From positions 96,141-160,140 of the forward strand of contig NZ_JAMPKJ010000005.1 of assembly GCF_039962115.1 (NCBI RefSeq): a DNA stretch of 64,000 nucleotides, read 5' to 3'. Made by a program: the position numbers and the translations under genes. Origin of the DNA: Funiculus sociatus GB2-C1. Its GTDB lineage: Bacteria; Cyanobacteriota; Cyanobacteriia; Cyanobacteriales; FACHB-T130. Shown in pieces: positions 47,243-56,735 of the stretch (position 1 is its first letter; each line of letters begins with the position of its first letter). Under the pieces are notes generated by a model, which ran no database searches, was not told where the DNA came from, and worked only from the letters and a program-made list of their open reading frames with translations.

Positions 47243-47268
47243 CAGCAGCTGCGGCACCGCAGCTGCTG
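47243..47268. terminator. Perfect 12-bp inverted repeat after the LOV kinase
   Basis: CAGCAGCTGCGG, 2-nt loop, CCGCAGCTGCTG, 44 bp past the kinase stop. There is no adjacent T-run, so it may act as a hairpin stabiliser or weak terminator. Confidence 0.5.
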
Positions 47269-47342
47269 TAGCAGGTTATGGTAAAATTTCTTAATGATTT
47301 TGCCTAATATATTTATAATTAGCTATCGTAATTATACAATAA

Positions 47343-47658
47343 TGCCAACCACCATAACCCACCTTAGCTTTGGAAAACCTCTCTTAATATACCCGTCGTC
47401 ACCTATCCTGGGAAATTTATGCGAGGTCTTCACTCTTATAGCTTCCTCAGAATGTTAAGAGTGACAGAGACAATTGCTCAAACTGAAGCAGAATATATTG
47501 ATATTGCGGTAAAGTTGGGTTTAGACCCAGTTTGGCGGCGCGATGTTGCAGAAACAATCAAGGCTCGCCATGACTATCTTTATGACGACAAAACTTGTGT
47601 AGCAGGTCTTGAAGATTTTTATAAACAGGTTGTTCAAAAAGGACTTTCGCAGACGTAG
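47343..47658 (+). pseudogene. Remnant of a SPINDLY/O-GlcNAc transferase-type glycosyltransferase C-terminus
   Basis: A 79-codon frame from 47419 reads MRGLHSYSFLRMLRVTETIA and ends with KTCVAGLEDFYKQVV, the extreme C-terminus of the SPINDLY/OGT family. Its homology continues upstream of the ATG as VVTYPGKF in the same frame, and then, in a different frame, as TTITHLSFGKP, which is the preceding family motif. So the fragment carries a frameshift (about 11 extra bases near 47380-47392) and has lost the TPR and most catalytic sequence. It is unlikely to be functional. Confidence 0.75.
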
Positions 47659-47666
47659 AGACACCC

Positions 47667-49139
47667 ATGATAACCCAAGATAAACAACAGAAAAGCTGGA
47701 AACAAATTATCAAACAATTTGAAGTAGCCGTCGGCAAAAACGGTGTTATTCAACGCCGCGAAGAGTTGATTACCTACGAGTGCGATGGTTTAGCCAGCTA
47801 TAAACAAAAACCCGCCCTCGTCGTGCTACCGCGAACTACAGAAGAAGTGGCGGCGGTGGTGAAAATATGCGATCGCTTTTCTCTGCCTTGGGTAGCACGC
47901 GGCGCAGGAACCGGACTTTCCGGTGGAGCATTACCTGTAGAGGATTGCGTGCTAATTGTAACCGCCCTTATGCGGAAAATACTAAACATCGATTTGGACA
48001 ATCAGCGAGTCGTCGTGCAGCCAGGAGTCATCAACAACTGGGTGACACAAGCCGTCAGCGGTGCCGGATTTTACTATGCTCCTGACCCCTCCAGCCAAAT
48101 TATCTGCTCCATTGGCGGTAACGTGGCGGAAAACTCCGGGGGTGTCCATTGCCTCAAGTACGGCGTTACCACCAACCACGTCTTGGGCTTAAAACTGGTG
48201 CTACCCGATGGCTCCATTGTAGATGTAGGGGGACAAATTCCGGAAATGCCTGGTTATGACATTACCGGGTTATTTGTTGGTTCTGAGGGAACGCTAGGAA
48301 TTGCCACAGAAATTACTCTAAGAATTCTAAAAACACCCGAATCAATTTGCGTACTCTTAGCAGATTTCACCAGTGTTGAAGACGCTGGTGCAGCAGTGTC
48401 TGATATTATCAGCGCTGGAATTATTCCTGGTGGTATGGAAATCATGGATAACCTCAGCATCAACGCTGTAGAAGACGTTGTAGCAACAGGTTGTTATCCT
48501 AGAGATGCAGCAGCAATACTGTTAGTAGAAATAGACGGGTTAGAAGTAGAAGTTGCAGCCAATAAACACCGCATTGCTGAAATTTGTACCAAAAATGGGG
48601 CGCGTAACATTACCACAGCTAACGAGCCAGAAAAACGCCTAAAATTATGGAAAGGACGTAAAGCAGCCTTCGCAGCAGCAGGCAAGCTCAGCCCGGATTA
48701 TTACGTGCAAGATGGCGTAATACCCCGCACTCAGATGCGATTTGTGTTGCAAGAAATTGAAGCATTGAGTCAAAAATACGGCTATCGTATCGCTAATGTG
48801 TTTCATGCTGGGGACGGAAATCTTCATCCGCTGATTCTTTACGATAATTCCCTGCCAGGAGCGTTAGAAAAAGTGGAAGAATTAGGCGGAGAAATTCTCA
48901 AACTTTGCGTACAAGTGGGGGGTAGCCTTTCTGGAGAACACGGCATCGGTGCCGATAAAAAGTGCTATATGCCGCAAATGTTTACCGAAACAGATTTAGA
49001 AACGATGCAATTTGTGCGTGAAGTTTTTAATCCTAAAGGTTTAGCAAATCCAGGTAAAATATTCCCCACGCCGCGTACTTGTGGCGAAGCTGCATACGCT
49101 CACTCTCAAAAGCAGTTTGAGTCAGTTGAACTATTTTAA
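47667..49139 (+). CDS. glcD: Glycolate oxidase subunit GlcD (FAD-linked)
   Basis: 490 residues. The FAD-binding domain has VARGAGTGLSGGALPV, YAPDPSSQIICSIGGNVAENSGG and FVGSEGTLGIATEI; the C-terminal FAD-oxidase domain has VFHAGDGNLHPLILYD and SGEHGIGADKKCYMP. It oxidises glycolate from photorespiration to glyoxylate, as in cyanobacterial GlcD1. The start is 8 bp beyond the OGT remnant stop. No GlcE/GlcF partner nearby. Confidence 0.94.
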   Translation: MITQDKQQKSWKQIIKQFEVAVGKNGVIQRREELITYECDGLASYKQKPALVVLPRTTEEVAAVVKICDRFSLPWVARGAGTGLSGGALPVEDCVLIVTALMRKILNIDLDNQRVVVQPGVINNWVTQAVSGAGFYYAPDPSSQIICSIGGNVAENSGGVHCLKYGVTTNHVLGLKLVLPDGSIVDVGGQIPEMPGYDITGLFVGSEGTLGIATEITLRILKTPESICVLLADFTSVEDAGAAVSDIISAGIIPGGMEIMDNLSINAVEDVVATGCYPRDAAAILLVEIDGLEVEVAANKHRIAEICTKNGARNITTANEPEKRLKLWKGRKAAFAAAGKLSPDYYVQDGVIPRTQMRFVLQEIEALSQKYGYRIANVFHAGDGNLHPLILYDNSLPGALEKVEELGGEILKLCVQVGGSLSGEHGIGADKKCYMPQMFTETDLETMQFVREVFNPKGLANPGKIFPTPRTCGEAAYAHSQKQFESVELF

Positions 49140-49184
49140 TTCATTGGCAAAGAGCAAATGATTAGCTAAAGAATTTGGGGAAAT

Positions 49185-49835
49185 ATGCGATCACGCTACG
49201 ATCTAGATCCATCTAGATGCTTTATGCAATCTAGATGGGAGTCTTTACTACAACCGTTTCAGGTTAAACAAGAGGTTGGTCAGAAAGTTTTGCTTGATTT
49301 ATTCCAGGCTTACTCTAGTGCTGGTACATATTATCATACTCTGGAGCATATAGAACAAGTTTTAGCAACAATTAACAATCTGCGATCGCTATCCCAAAAC
49401 TATGCAGCTATTGAATTTGCAGTTTGGTTTCACGATGCAATTTATAACCCTAAAGCTAACGATAATGAAGAAAAAAGTGCAGAATATGCAGTAACCATTT
49501 TAAACGCACTAAATATTCCCTCATCAACCATAGAGGCGGTATATTCCTTGATCATAAAAACAAAATATCACCAAGATATAGATAGTATTGACAGCAAAAT
49601 TTTTCTGGATGCGGATCTATCTATATTAGGAGCATCGCCTTCTAAGTACAAAATATATGCTCAATTAATTAGAAAAGAATATTTATGGCTCTCGCCTGAA
49701 AAATATCGAACGGGTAGGAAACAAGTATTGCAGAGCTTTTTAGAGCGAGAAAGAATATATTTTACTGAAAAAATGTTTCTCGCTTTAGAACAAAAAGCTA
49801 GGCAAAATATTAAAGAAGAAATAGGATTGTTATGA
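49185..49835 (+). CDS. HD-fold metal-dependent phosphohydrolase-like protein
   Basis: 216 residues. YYHTLEHIEQVL, VWFHDAIYNP and IFLDADLSILGAS give the His, His-Asp and Asp metal ligands of the small family of HD-like proteins (COG4339 type). No signal peptide. An ATG at codon 14 is also possible, because the conserved part begins SRWESLLQPF. The 5' end carries three ATCTAGAT palindromes within 36 bp (49201-49236). Substrate unknown. Confidence 0.75.
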   Translation: MRSRYDLDPSRCFMQSRWESLLQPFQVKQEVGQKVLLDLFQAYSSAGTYYHTLEHIEQVLATINNLRSLSQNYAAIEFAVWFHDAIYNPKANDNEEKSAEYAVTILNALNIPSSTIEAVYSLIIKTKYHQDIDSIDSKIFLDADLSILGASPSKYKIYAQLIRKEYLWLSPEKYRTGRKQVLQSFLERERIYFTEKMFLALEQKARQNIKEEIGLL

Positions 49836-49996
49836 AAATGTTATGGAAAGCGGTAAGAGCGATCGCTTAATCCGGGGAAGTTATCCTATCAAGGATGCTT
49901 CTGCTATTCAGAAAAATAAATGTGTGGAAAATTTCCTGAATAATGAAAGACAATTACCAGAATCCTATTCCTCATGTTCTAAAAGCCAATAGCTTT

Positions 49997-51595
49997 TTAT
50001 AGCGTTGACACAATATCATTTGCGTCCATCAATACCGAGTTTTGTAATGGCAGAGTGACGGTAAAAGTCGTGCCTACCCCAATTTCACTGGTAACGGCAA
50101 TATTGCCTCCTTGTAAATCTACGCACCTTTTGACAATCGCTAATCCTAGCCCAGTACCGGGAATATTTCTGACATTACTAGCTCGTTGGAATGATTCAAA
50201 AAGTTGCTGTTGATCTTCTGGCGAAATGCCAATACCTTCGTCTTGAATTTGGAAAATAGCCTGTTCATTCTGACACAGCAACTTAAAACGAACAGTGCTG
50301 CCTTCAGGGGAATACTTAATCGCATTTGTAAGCAAATTAGTCAGGATGTGCCGCAGCAGGTTTTCGTCTAGGCAAACGCTTATACATTGACTTTGATTGA
50401 CACAGGCTTCATTAGTGTGTTTTTCAAAGGTGATTATGTGTTTGCAACTTGTACTTAATTTGATTTCTTCTATTAAATTGCGGGTAAATTTTTCCAGATC
50501 GAGAGGTACTGGTTTGACTTCTAATCTTCTTTGATCGGAGCGACCGATTATCAAAACATTATCTAATAGCGCGGTCATAGTTTTGACATTCTTTTTGATT
50601 CGCTCAAAAAATTCGCGTTTCTTATCTACAGACCATTTGTCGCTATAATTTTCTAGGATTTGAGTTGCAGCTAGAATGGTGTTTAGTGGATTGCGAATCT
50701 CGTGGGATACCATTGCTACGAAACGGGATTTAAGTTCATTCAGCTCTCGTTCTTTTTCCAAAGTTTCGAGCATATCTTCTTCAGCGTGTTTGCGAATAGT
50801 TATGTCTCTTGAATTGACAACAATCCCCCTTAAAGTGGTTTCAGTATTTGAAAAGGTACTTTTAGATTCCAGGTAATGCCAACTTCCATCTTGGTGACGA
50901 AAACGATATTCGGAGATTTGCGTTTCGCCGGGACTAGTTAAACTTGCCTTAAAAGTAGCGATCGCTTCTGTTAAATCATCAGGATGAATATAATCAAAAA
51001 CATTTGTTCCTTCCAGCTCTTCTCTAGACAAACCTAAAACCATTTGACTTGAAGGACTGGCATAAGTGATGGTTCCATCCGCCTCTAAAACTTTAATTAC
51101 ATCTGAAGAATTTTGCACCAACGCCCGGAATTTGGCTTCACTTTGAGCCAATGCTGCCTCTACTTGCTGACGGTGGACAATTTCGCTTTGCAGTTCCTGA
51201 TTCGCGGCTTTGAGATTCAGTGAATACTGACGACTTCGCAACAAAATTTCTACCCGCGCCTGCAATTCCACCTTTTCAATAGGTTTAGTAATCAAATCAT
51301 CAATGGTTTGCCACAAATGTCGCGTTACCATCCTCACATCAGCACCTGAAGTAATTAGGAGAAATGGGAGAAAGACAGGCTGCTGAAGCTCTCGTATTCG
51401 TTGCACCGATTCCCAGAATTGATCAAGCGATCGCCCACATACAATACATAAATCGAAAGATGGCGCTAGTAGAAAATCCGGCTCTTGCTTTGCGACTTCT
51501 AAATCTGGTGAAATTACCTCGTAGCGCATCACCAGCCACTCCGACAGCAGGCGGCGGTTCTGTTTGTTTTCTACAAGCAGCAAAATCCGATCCAT
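49997..51595 (-). CDS. Histidine kinase with degenerate receiver and PAS domain
   Basis: A receiver-like domain (about 1-125) leads, but the acidic pair is LVENKQN and the phosphoacceptor position reads DLCIVCGRS, i.e. Cys/Gly where Asp is expected. A PAS domain (NSSDVIKVLEADGTITYASP), HisKA (VSHEIRNPLNTIL) and HATPase (NLLTNAIKYSPEG, GTGLGLAIVKRCVDLQGG) follow. GGGAG lies 7-8 nt before the ATG at 51595, so I prefer this to the ATG at 51601. Probably the third gene of a minus-strand group with the KaiC-like protein. Its kinase core closely resembles that of the 53457-56291 kinase. Confidence 0.88.
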   Translation of the reverse strand: MDRILLLVENKQNRRLLSEWLVMRYEVISPDLEVAKQEPDFLLAPSFDLCIVCGRSLDQFWESVQRIRELQQPVFLPFLLITSGADVRMVTRHLWQTIDDLITKPIEKVELQARVEILLRSRQYSLNLKAANQELQSEIVHRQQVEAALAQSEAKFRALVQNSSDVIKVLEADGTITYASPSSQMVLGLSREELEGTNVFDYIHPDDLTEAIATFKASLTSPGETQISEYRFRHQDGSWHYLESKSTFSNTETTLRGIVVNSRDITIRKHAEEDMLETLEKERELNELKSRFVAMVSHEIRNPLNTILAATQILENYSDKWSVDKKREFFERIKKNVKTMTALLDNVLIIGRSDQRRLEVKPVPLDLEKFTRNLIEEIKLSTSCKHIITFEKHTNEACVNQSQCISVCLDENLLRHILTNLLTNAIKYSPEGSTVRFKLLCQNEQAIFQIQDEGIGISPEDQQQLFESFQRASNVRNIPGTGLGLAIVKRCVDLQGGNIAVTSEIGVGTTFTVTLPLQNSVLMDANDIVSTL

Positions 51596-51846
51596 GATCA
51601 TTCTCCCAACAGACTTTTAATAAATATAAAAAATTCTTTGATTGCGAGTGGTTTTACCTAGCATACTCCCCCCGCTGTGGGCAATGCACTGTTGCCCAAT
51701 AACAGCGCTTTGCTTAGGCGAGATTATCAAAGGATATTTGCCGATTCCACTGGTAGCGCCAATAGTCTGCTATCCTTCCTTAACCAAAAGTTGAGCCAAC
51801 AGTTCTGTGTTGCGATGGTTGCGTTCGTTACATCAACAGTTTTTCC

Positions 51847-53295
51847 TCATTCAATTTCCTGCTTACCGATAAACTCCGGCGCACCGCTCAAGATTCCGCG
51901 CAGATTTGTCAGTGGCTTACCCACCTTGATGCCATAACGAGTAATCTCGATTTCGCGCATCGTCTTTTCAAAGTCAGACATCCGTTTCTTCAGCACCCCG
52001 ATTGCCTTACGCAGCTCACCTTGAACCTCTATGTAGCGGAGGAAAATGATATTGTCTGCCATGTAGCTGATGCCAACATCCGTCGCCCGGAAGTCTCCGG
52101 TAATTGTTTCCAGTTCGTTGACTAAAATCACCGTTACGCCCATATTTTGTAAATACTTGCACAGAGCGTGCAGGTGGCTAATCAAATCTTCTCCCCGCAG
52201 GGAAAGCCGATAGCCAGCAACACTGTCAATCATTACAATCCGAGCTTTTTTCTGCTCTACCTCCTGACGCACCATGTTGGCGAACTCGTCAGGGCTGAAG
52301 TACAGGGGTTCCACAGGAATGACTGAAAGGGTACCGCGATCGCTCATGGCATTAACCGGAATATTGATCGATTCACAGCGATGCAGCAAAATTTCCTCTG
52401 GTTCCTCGAAGCAGTAGACGACAGAACGTTCACCTCTTCCCGCCGCTTCTTTCATGAACTGTAAACCAATGGTGGTTTTGCCGACACCAGTGGAGCCAGT
52501 AAAAATGGTGACAGTACCCCGCTCTATCCCGCCGTGCAGCAGTTCGTCCAGTTCCGGTACGCCGGAGGGAATGCTTTGAACGGCAAATTCCCGTTTGTAA
52601 ACTTCCGGCTGTAGACGGGGGGAGACCCCCATCCCTTTATTGGTTAGCCGCATCGAGTGCAAACCACTGTGGAAGTTAGAACCGCGAAACTTGGTGATGT
52701 TAAGGGTACGTCCCTCGGCATCGTGGTTGAGGTTAATTACCCCATCGCTCATAAATTGTAAGTCGTCGTCGGGTGCTGTCTCGCTGCCTTCGGAGGTGAA
52801 AATTACCGTTGCACCTTGTTCTAAAAGAAAGCGGATAAATGAAAGCACTTGCTTGCGGAACTGGAAGGCATCGGCTGACAAGTAGCGGAACTGGGTGATC
52901 GCATCCAGAACCACTCGCTTTGGTTTGAGGGTTTCTACAGATTCAATAATTTTTTGCGTGGTTGGTTCTCGTTCTACTTCAGCTGGCGAGAAGATGTCGT
53001 AGGTCTGAATTTCTGTGAAGAATTCAGAAGTGGGGCTGAGGTCGAGGAAGGTCATCCCTTCCATGTCAAAGCCAAGGCGATCGCCATTAGTGCCGATTTG
53101 CTCGGCGGATTCGCCCAGTGTGATGTAAAGAGTTTTTTCGCCATTGACTATGCCCGCCGCCAGAAAGTGCAGTCCGAGCGTGGTCTTGCCGCTTCCGGGG
53201 CCGCCTCGCACTAGATAGGAGCAAGCTGGGACAAGACCGCCATGCAGAACCTCGTCTAAACCTGAAATGCCTGTGGATAGCCGATCTTGCAGCAT
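51847..53295 (-). CDS. KaiC-like double ATPase
   Basis: 482 residues, two RecA-like domains. The first has GISGLDEVLHGGLVP and Walker A GGPGSGKTTLG; the second has PSGVPELDELLHGGIERG and GSTGVGKTTIG. Walker B regions are RVVLDAITQF and IVMIDSVAGYR. It is shorter than clock KaiC (about 519 residues), and the circadian phosphorylation pair Ser-Thr cannot be placed confidently, so it is not called as the clock protein. Such KaiC-like ATPases often neighbour PAS kinases, as here. Probable signalling role. Confidence 0.85.
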   Translation of the reverse strand: MLQDRLSTGISGLDEVLHGGLVPACSYLVRGGPGSGKTTLGLHFLAAGIVNGEKTLYITLGESAEQIGTNGDRLGFDMEGMTFLDLSPTSEFFTEIQTYDIFSPAEVEREPTTQKIIESVETLKPKRVVLDAITQFRYLSADAFQFRKQVLSFIRFLLEQGATVIFTSEGSETAPDDDLQFMSDGVINLNHDAEGRTLNITKFRGSNFHSGLHSMRLTNKGMGVSPRLQPEVYKREFAVQSIPSGVPELDELLHGGIERGTVTIFTGSTGVGKTTIGLQFMKEAAGRGERSVVYCFEEPEEILLHRCESINIPVNAMSDRGTLSVIPVEPLYFSPDEFANMVRQEVEQKKARIVMIDSVAGYRLSLRGEDLISHLHALCKYLQNMGVTVILVNELETITGDFRATDVGISYMADNIIFLRYIEVQGELRKAIGVLKKRMSDFEKTMREIEITRYGIKVGKPLTNLRGILSGAPEFIGKQEIE

Positions 53296-53456
53296 TGATC
53301 TGTTTCTCTGGGGTTAGAATACTAATTTATTATTAGAAGCGATCACGCCGTTTTTGTATATAAAATTCACACTAGGCTGCAAGTAGAACAATCACTCTGT
53401 CTTGATTTGTTAGTATGCGCCCTTAAACGTGCGCGATCGCTGCATGATTGCCTTTT

Positions 53457-56291
53457 TCATAATGGCAGCGTCACGATAAACGTGCTACCTACTCCGACTT
53501 CACTGTGAAAAGTAACTTTCCCCCCATGTAAGTCTACACACTGTTTGACAATTGACAATCCTAATCCTGTACCAGAGATATTCCTGACATTGCTACCCCG
53601 ATGGAAGGAATCGAATAATTGTGCTTTGTCAGCTTCCGGAATACCAATGCCTTCATCTTTAATCCGGAAAATTGCTTCTGTTTGTCCGCAGATTAAGTCA
53701 AAATAAACCTTGCCGCCTTGGGGTGAATACTTCATGGCGTTCGAGACCAAATTGTTCAGAATGTACCGCAGCAGTTTTTCATCTAAACAGGTGGTAGTAC
53801 AGTCGTCTTCACAGAGGAAATCGTTAGCAAACAGTGTCTGAAAGACAATCGCATACTTATGAACAGCAGTGAGTTCCATTTCTTCCACCAGCTCCCGACA
53901 AAATTGTTCTAGATCCATTGGCGCTGGGTTAAACTCTAGTTTCCCGGCTTCTGCTTTGCCGATCAGCAGCACGCCATCCAATAACTGAGTCATCTGATTG
54001 GTGGCTACTTCAATTCGATTAATATACATGCGTTTTTTCTCCTCAGTTGCAACTTGGCTGAACCTTTCGAGCAATTTGGCAGACATGAGGATGGTGGTTA
54101 GCGGGGTACGGAACTCATGGGATGCTGTGGTGATAAAGCGAGATTTCAGGTCGCCGAGTTGTCTTTCTTTTAAGAGTGCATAACGAATTTCTTGTTCAGC
54201 GGTTTTGCGCTGAGTGATATCTTTGGCAATACCCACAATACGGTAAATTTCTCCAGCTTGGTTGCGAATCGGAAAACCACGATCCCAGATCCAGCGGATT
54301 GAGCCATCAGAACGCACCAGCCGATACTCGATGTTGTATTCTGTGTGAGAGTGTATTGCCGAAGATGCGATCGCATTTTCCCTGTCTTCCGGATGAATTT
54401 TGTCTAACCAAGATTTAGGGTTCGCATACAAACTCTCGCAGCTACGTTCCCATATCTCCTCGTAGGCGGGACTAACATAGATAGTTTCGCTCATATCGGG
54501 GTTGCTCATCCAAAAGACTTCTTGGATATTTTCCGCCATCTGACGGAACCGTTCGTCGCTTTCCCGCAAAGCTTCTTCCGTGCGTTTATGTTCTGCGATC
54601 GCGATCGCTAATTGTTGGTTCGTGTGCAACAACTCTCCTGTGCGCTCAGTGACTCGTTTTTCGAGGGTTTCGTTGGCGATACAGATTTCGCGAAATTTCT
54701 CCTTGAGCGCGATCGCCATCAACTTGAAATTTCGCGAAAGCAAGTCTATCTCTATCACTGAACTAAACGACCAATTAATTTTTTCTTGTTCTAATAATTT
54801 ATCCGGTAAATTGCTAGTAACATAAGCTAAATTAAGGAGCGGACTGACTAATCGCCGGCTGATTTTAACTGCCAATAGCAGTGTTAAACCGGAAATTAGT
54901 ATCATGATAGCAAGGTCTTTAATATAAAAATTTTGCAGATAACTGACATGTGGTGCGGCGGGTAACTCCACAACTAAAGTCCAGGGTATCTTGCCGCTAA
55001 TTATAGTTCCCTGCACGTAGAAAGATTTATACCAGCGCGTCAAAAGAGGCATATTACCCTTAACTGGTAGCCACTGATAAATAGTATCAGTTTTTAACTG
55101 GAGCTCCCCCCTTTTGCTGAGCTCAAAAACTTGCATTGGCAACCGATCTGACTTAGTGCTGGCAACGATATTCCCTTGCTTATCAAGCAGCGTAATTTGA
55201 ATATCTTTATGAGCAGCATGCAATTGAAGTAGTTGGCTGATGTGGCTCAAATTTAGAGAACCATAAGTGAAGCCTTCAGCTACATCGCCTATCACCACTG
55301 GTACGCTCAACTCAAGATGGGGAATCAGCAAAATCGGATTGATATGTACATTAATCTTTGAGGGTTGCAAAGTAGCCTTCGTTTTTTGCAAAAGTGATTG
55401 ATTAAGGACACCTACACCTATCTTTGAATTTTGAGATTGATTAGCTGTTGGGTAAGAGGCAATGATAGTTTTAGAGCTATTAACCACATACAAATTATCG
55501 AAAGCCGGAAACATCCGCTTCATAAGTATTGTGCTTTGCTGTAGCATATCTGATGGTTCCATATCAGACTCAACAGCAATCTTTCCTAGTTCACTAAGCC
55601 CATTCAGATATTGGTCTTGCCAATGTTGAATATCAGAAGCTATGTGTGCCGAAGTGGATTGGAGTTCGACTTGAATATTATTATCAATATCGCTGTAGAC
55701 GCGCTGTCCGTCCAAGACCATGAGCATCAGCGCTGGGAAAAATACAAATGCAACTAACAAGTTAAATAAAGTTTGTTGGAGAGATATTTTATTGTTGACA
55801 GTTGGACGACCTACCCATTTATGAATTGGTAAATAAGCGATGATCAAACTGGCAACTAAGGCGTTAAAAACACCATTAACATAACTTTTAAGCACAATTA
55901 ACAGTGTTTGAGTGGCATTTACGTGCATGATACCGAAATTAGTCAGCCACAAATAGGGCATACCAATCAGCAGCCAATAAATACCATCCAGCAGCACTAT
56001 ATTGTATTGCTTGCGGTGCCACAGCCAACCCACAAACATAGCTTCAAGAATCAAACTAATTGCAGCGTAGGGATTATGCCAGAGTAAAATTGTGTAACTG
56101 CTAGAAATAATGGCTGCCAGCGTTCCCCATATGGTGCCAAAAAAGCGCACCGCGAGCAAAACGGCAATGCTACCGAACACACAATCTACCCCAAAAAAGA
56201 GCGGAAGGCTGAAATAATTGCCTGCATATGCTGCTGCAATCAAAATAAAAAAAGCAATAATCGCTCTTTGCTTATGGTGAGATAGGGACAT
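53457..56291 (-). CDS. Membrane histidine kinase with N-terminal multi-span, Cache-like, PAS, HisKA and HATPase domains
   Basis: 944 residues. The first about 200 residues hold some six to seven membrane spans resembling MASE-type sensors. A periplasmic Cache-like region (about 205-445) follows, with VYSDIDNNIQVELQSTSAHI, then another span, a HAMP-like linker, a coiled coil, a PAS with PAC (DITQRK), HisKA (ASHEFRTPLTTIL) and HATPase (NLVSNAMKYSPQGG, GTGLGLSIVKQCVDLHGG). No receiver. It precedes the KaiC-like gene by about 160 bp on the same strand. Confidence 0.88.
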   Translation of the reverse strand: MSLSHHKQRAIIAFFILIAAAYAGNYFSLPLFFGVDCVFGSIAVLLAVRFFGTIWGTLAAIISSSYTILLWHNPYAAISLILEAMFVGWLWHRKQYNIVLLDGIYWLLIGMPYLWLTNFGIMHVNATQTLLIVLKSYVNGVFNALVASLIIAYLPIHKWVGRPTVNNKISLQQTLFNLLVAFVFFPALMLMVLDGQRVYSDIDNNIQVELQSTSAHIASDIQHWQDQYLNGLSELGKIAVESDMEPSDMLQQSTILMKRMFPAFDNLYVVNSSKTIIASYPTANQSQNSKIGVGVLNQSLLQKTKATLQPSKINVHINPILLIPHLELSVPVVIGDVAEGFTYGSLNLSHISQLLQLHAAHKDIQITLLDKQGNIVASTKSDRLPMQVFELSKRGELQLKTDTIYQWLPVKGNMPLLTRWYKSFYVQGTIISGKIPWTLVVELPAAPHVSYLQNFYIKDLAIMILISGLTLLLAVKISRRLVSPLLNLAYVTSNLPDKLLEQEKINWSFSSVIEIDLLSRNFKLMAIALKEKFREICIANETLEKRVTERTGELLHTNQQLAIAIAEHKRTEEALRESDERFRQMAENIQEVFWMSNPDMSETIYVSPAYEEIWERSCESLYANPKSWLDKIHPEDRENAIASSAIHSHTEYNIEYRLVRSDGSIRWIWDRGFPIRNQAGEIYRIVGIAKDITQRKTAEQEIRYALLKERQLGDLKSRFITTASHEFRTPLTTILMSAKLLERFSQVATEEKKRMYINRIEVATNQMTQLLDGVLLIGKAEAGKLEFNPAPMDLEQFCRELVEEMELTAVHKYAIVFQTLFANDFLCEDDCTTTCLDEKLLRYILNNLVSNAMKYSPQGGKVYFDLICGQTEAIFRIKDEGIGIPEADKAQLFDSFHRGSNVRNISGTGLGLSIVKQCVDLHGGKVTFHSEVGVGSTFIVTLPL

Positions 56292-56735
56292 AAGTAATTA
56301 AAGTTTGTGAAGCTTTATGGAAGTTTAAATATATTTTTAAAACTGCCGACGTACTTTTGTTAGGTTAGGCTATGGCAGGGGCTTGCAACATTAGTAAATA
56401 CACTGAGGATGAAATGAAATAGCGCTACGCACCTACGCTGATAGCGATCGCTTCGCCTCGGACTCCGTCCTACGCTTCCTCAAAAAGCCCTTAAGAGTCA
56501 AGCCAGAAGGCACCTGTTGTGTTAGAACACCCGCATTATATGAAGGTGGATGAAGCACCGACCCGCCTGGGTAGACTATTTCGTTTTATACTTGCAGCAT
56601 TTGATTTCCCCAAACTCGCTACAGGCTAGGATTTCGCAATCAAAAATCCAAAATCAAAAATGGTAATACCCCTAAATCCATTACAGTAAAAAAGATAAGT
56701 AAAAACCGATCCTTAAGCTTATAGGGAAACTTGGA
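56292..56735. other. Divergent intergenic region between the membrane kinase and dxs
   Basis: About 440 bp, without a convincing gene. TAGCGATCGCTTCGCCTCGG around 56440 is a common cyanobacterial repeat word with HIP1, and AATCAAAAATCCAAAATCAAAA just before dxs is another repeat-type stretch (CAAAAATC/CAAAATCA). The promoters for both genes must lie here. Confidence 0.4.

Noticed and set aside
47419..47658. Novel small 79-residue protein
   Set aside because: Residues match the end of SPINDLY/OGT proteins and homology extends upstream across a frameshift.
51847..53295. Circadian clock protein KaiC proper
   Set aside because: Shorter than clock KaiC, no kaiA/kaiB next to it, and neighbours are PAS kinases; called only KaiC-like.
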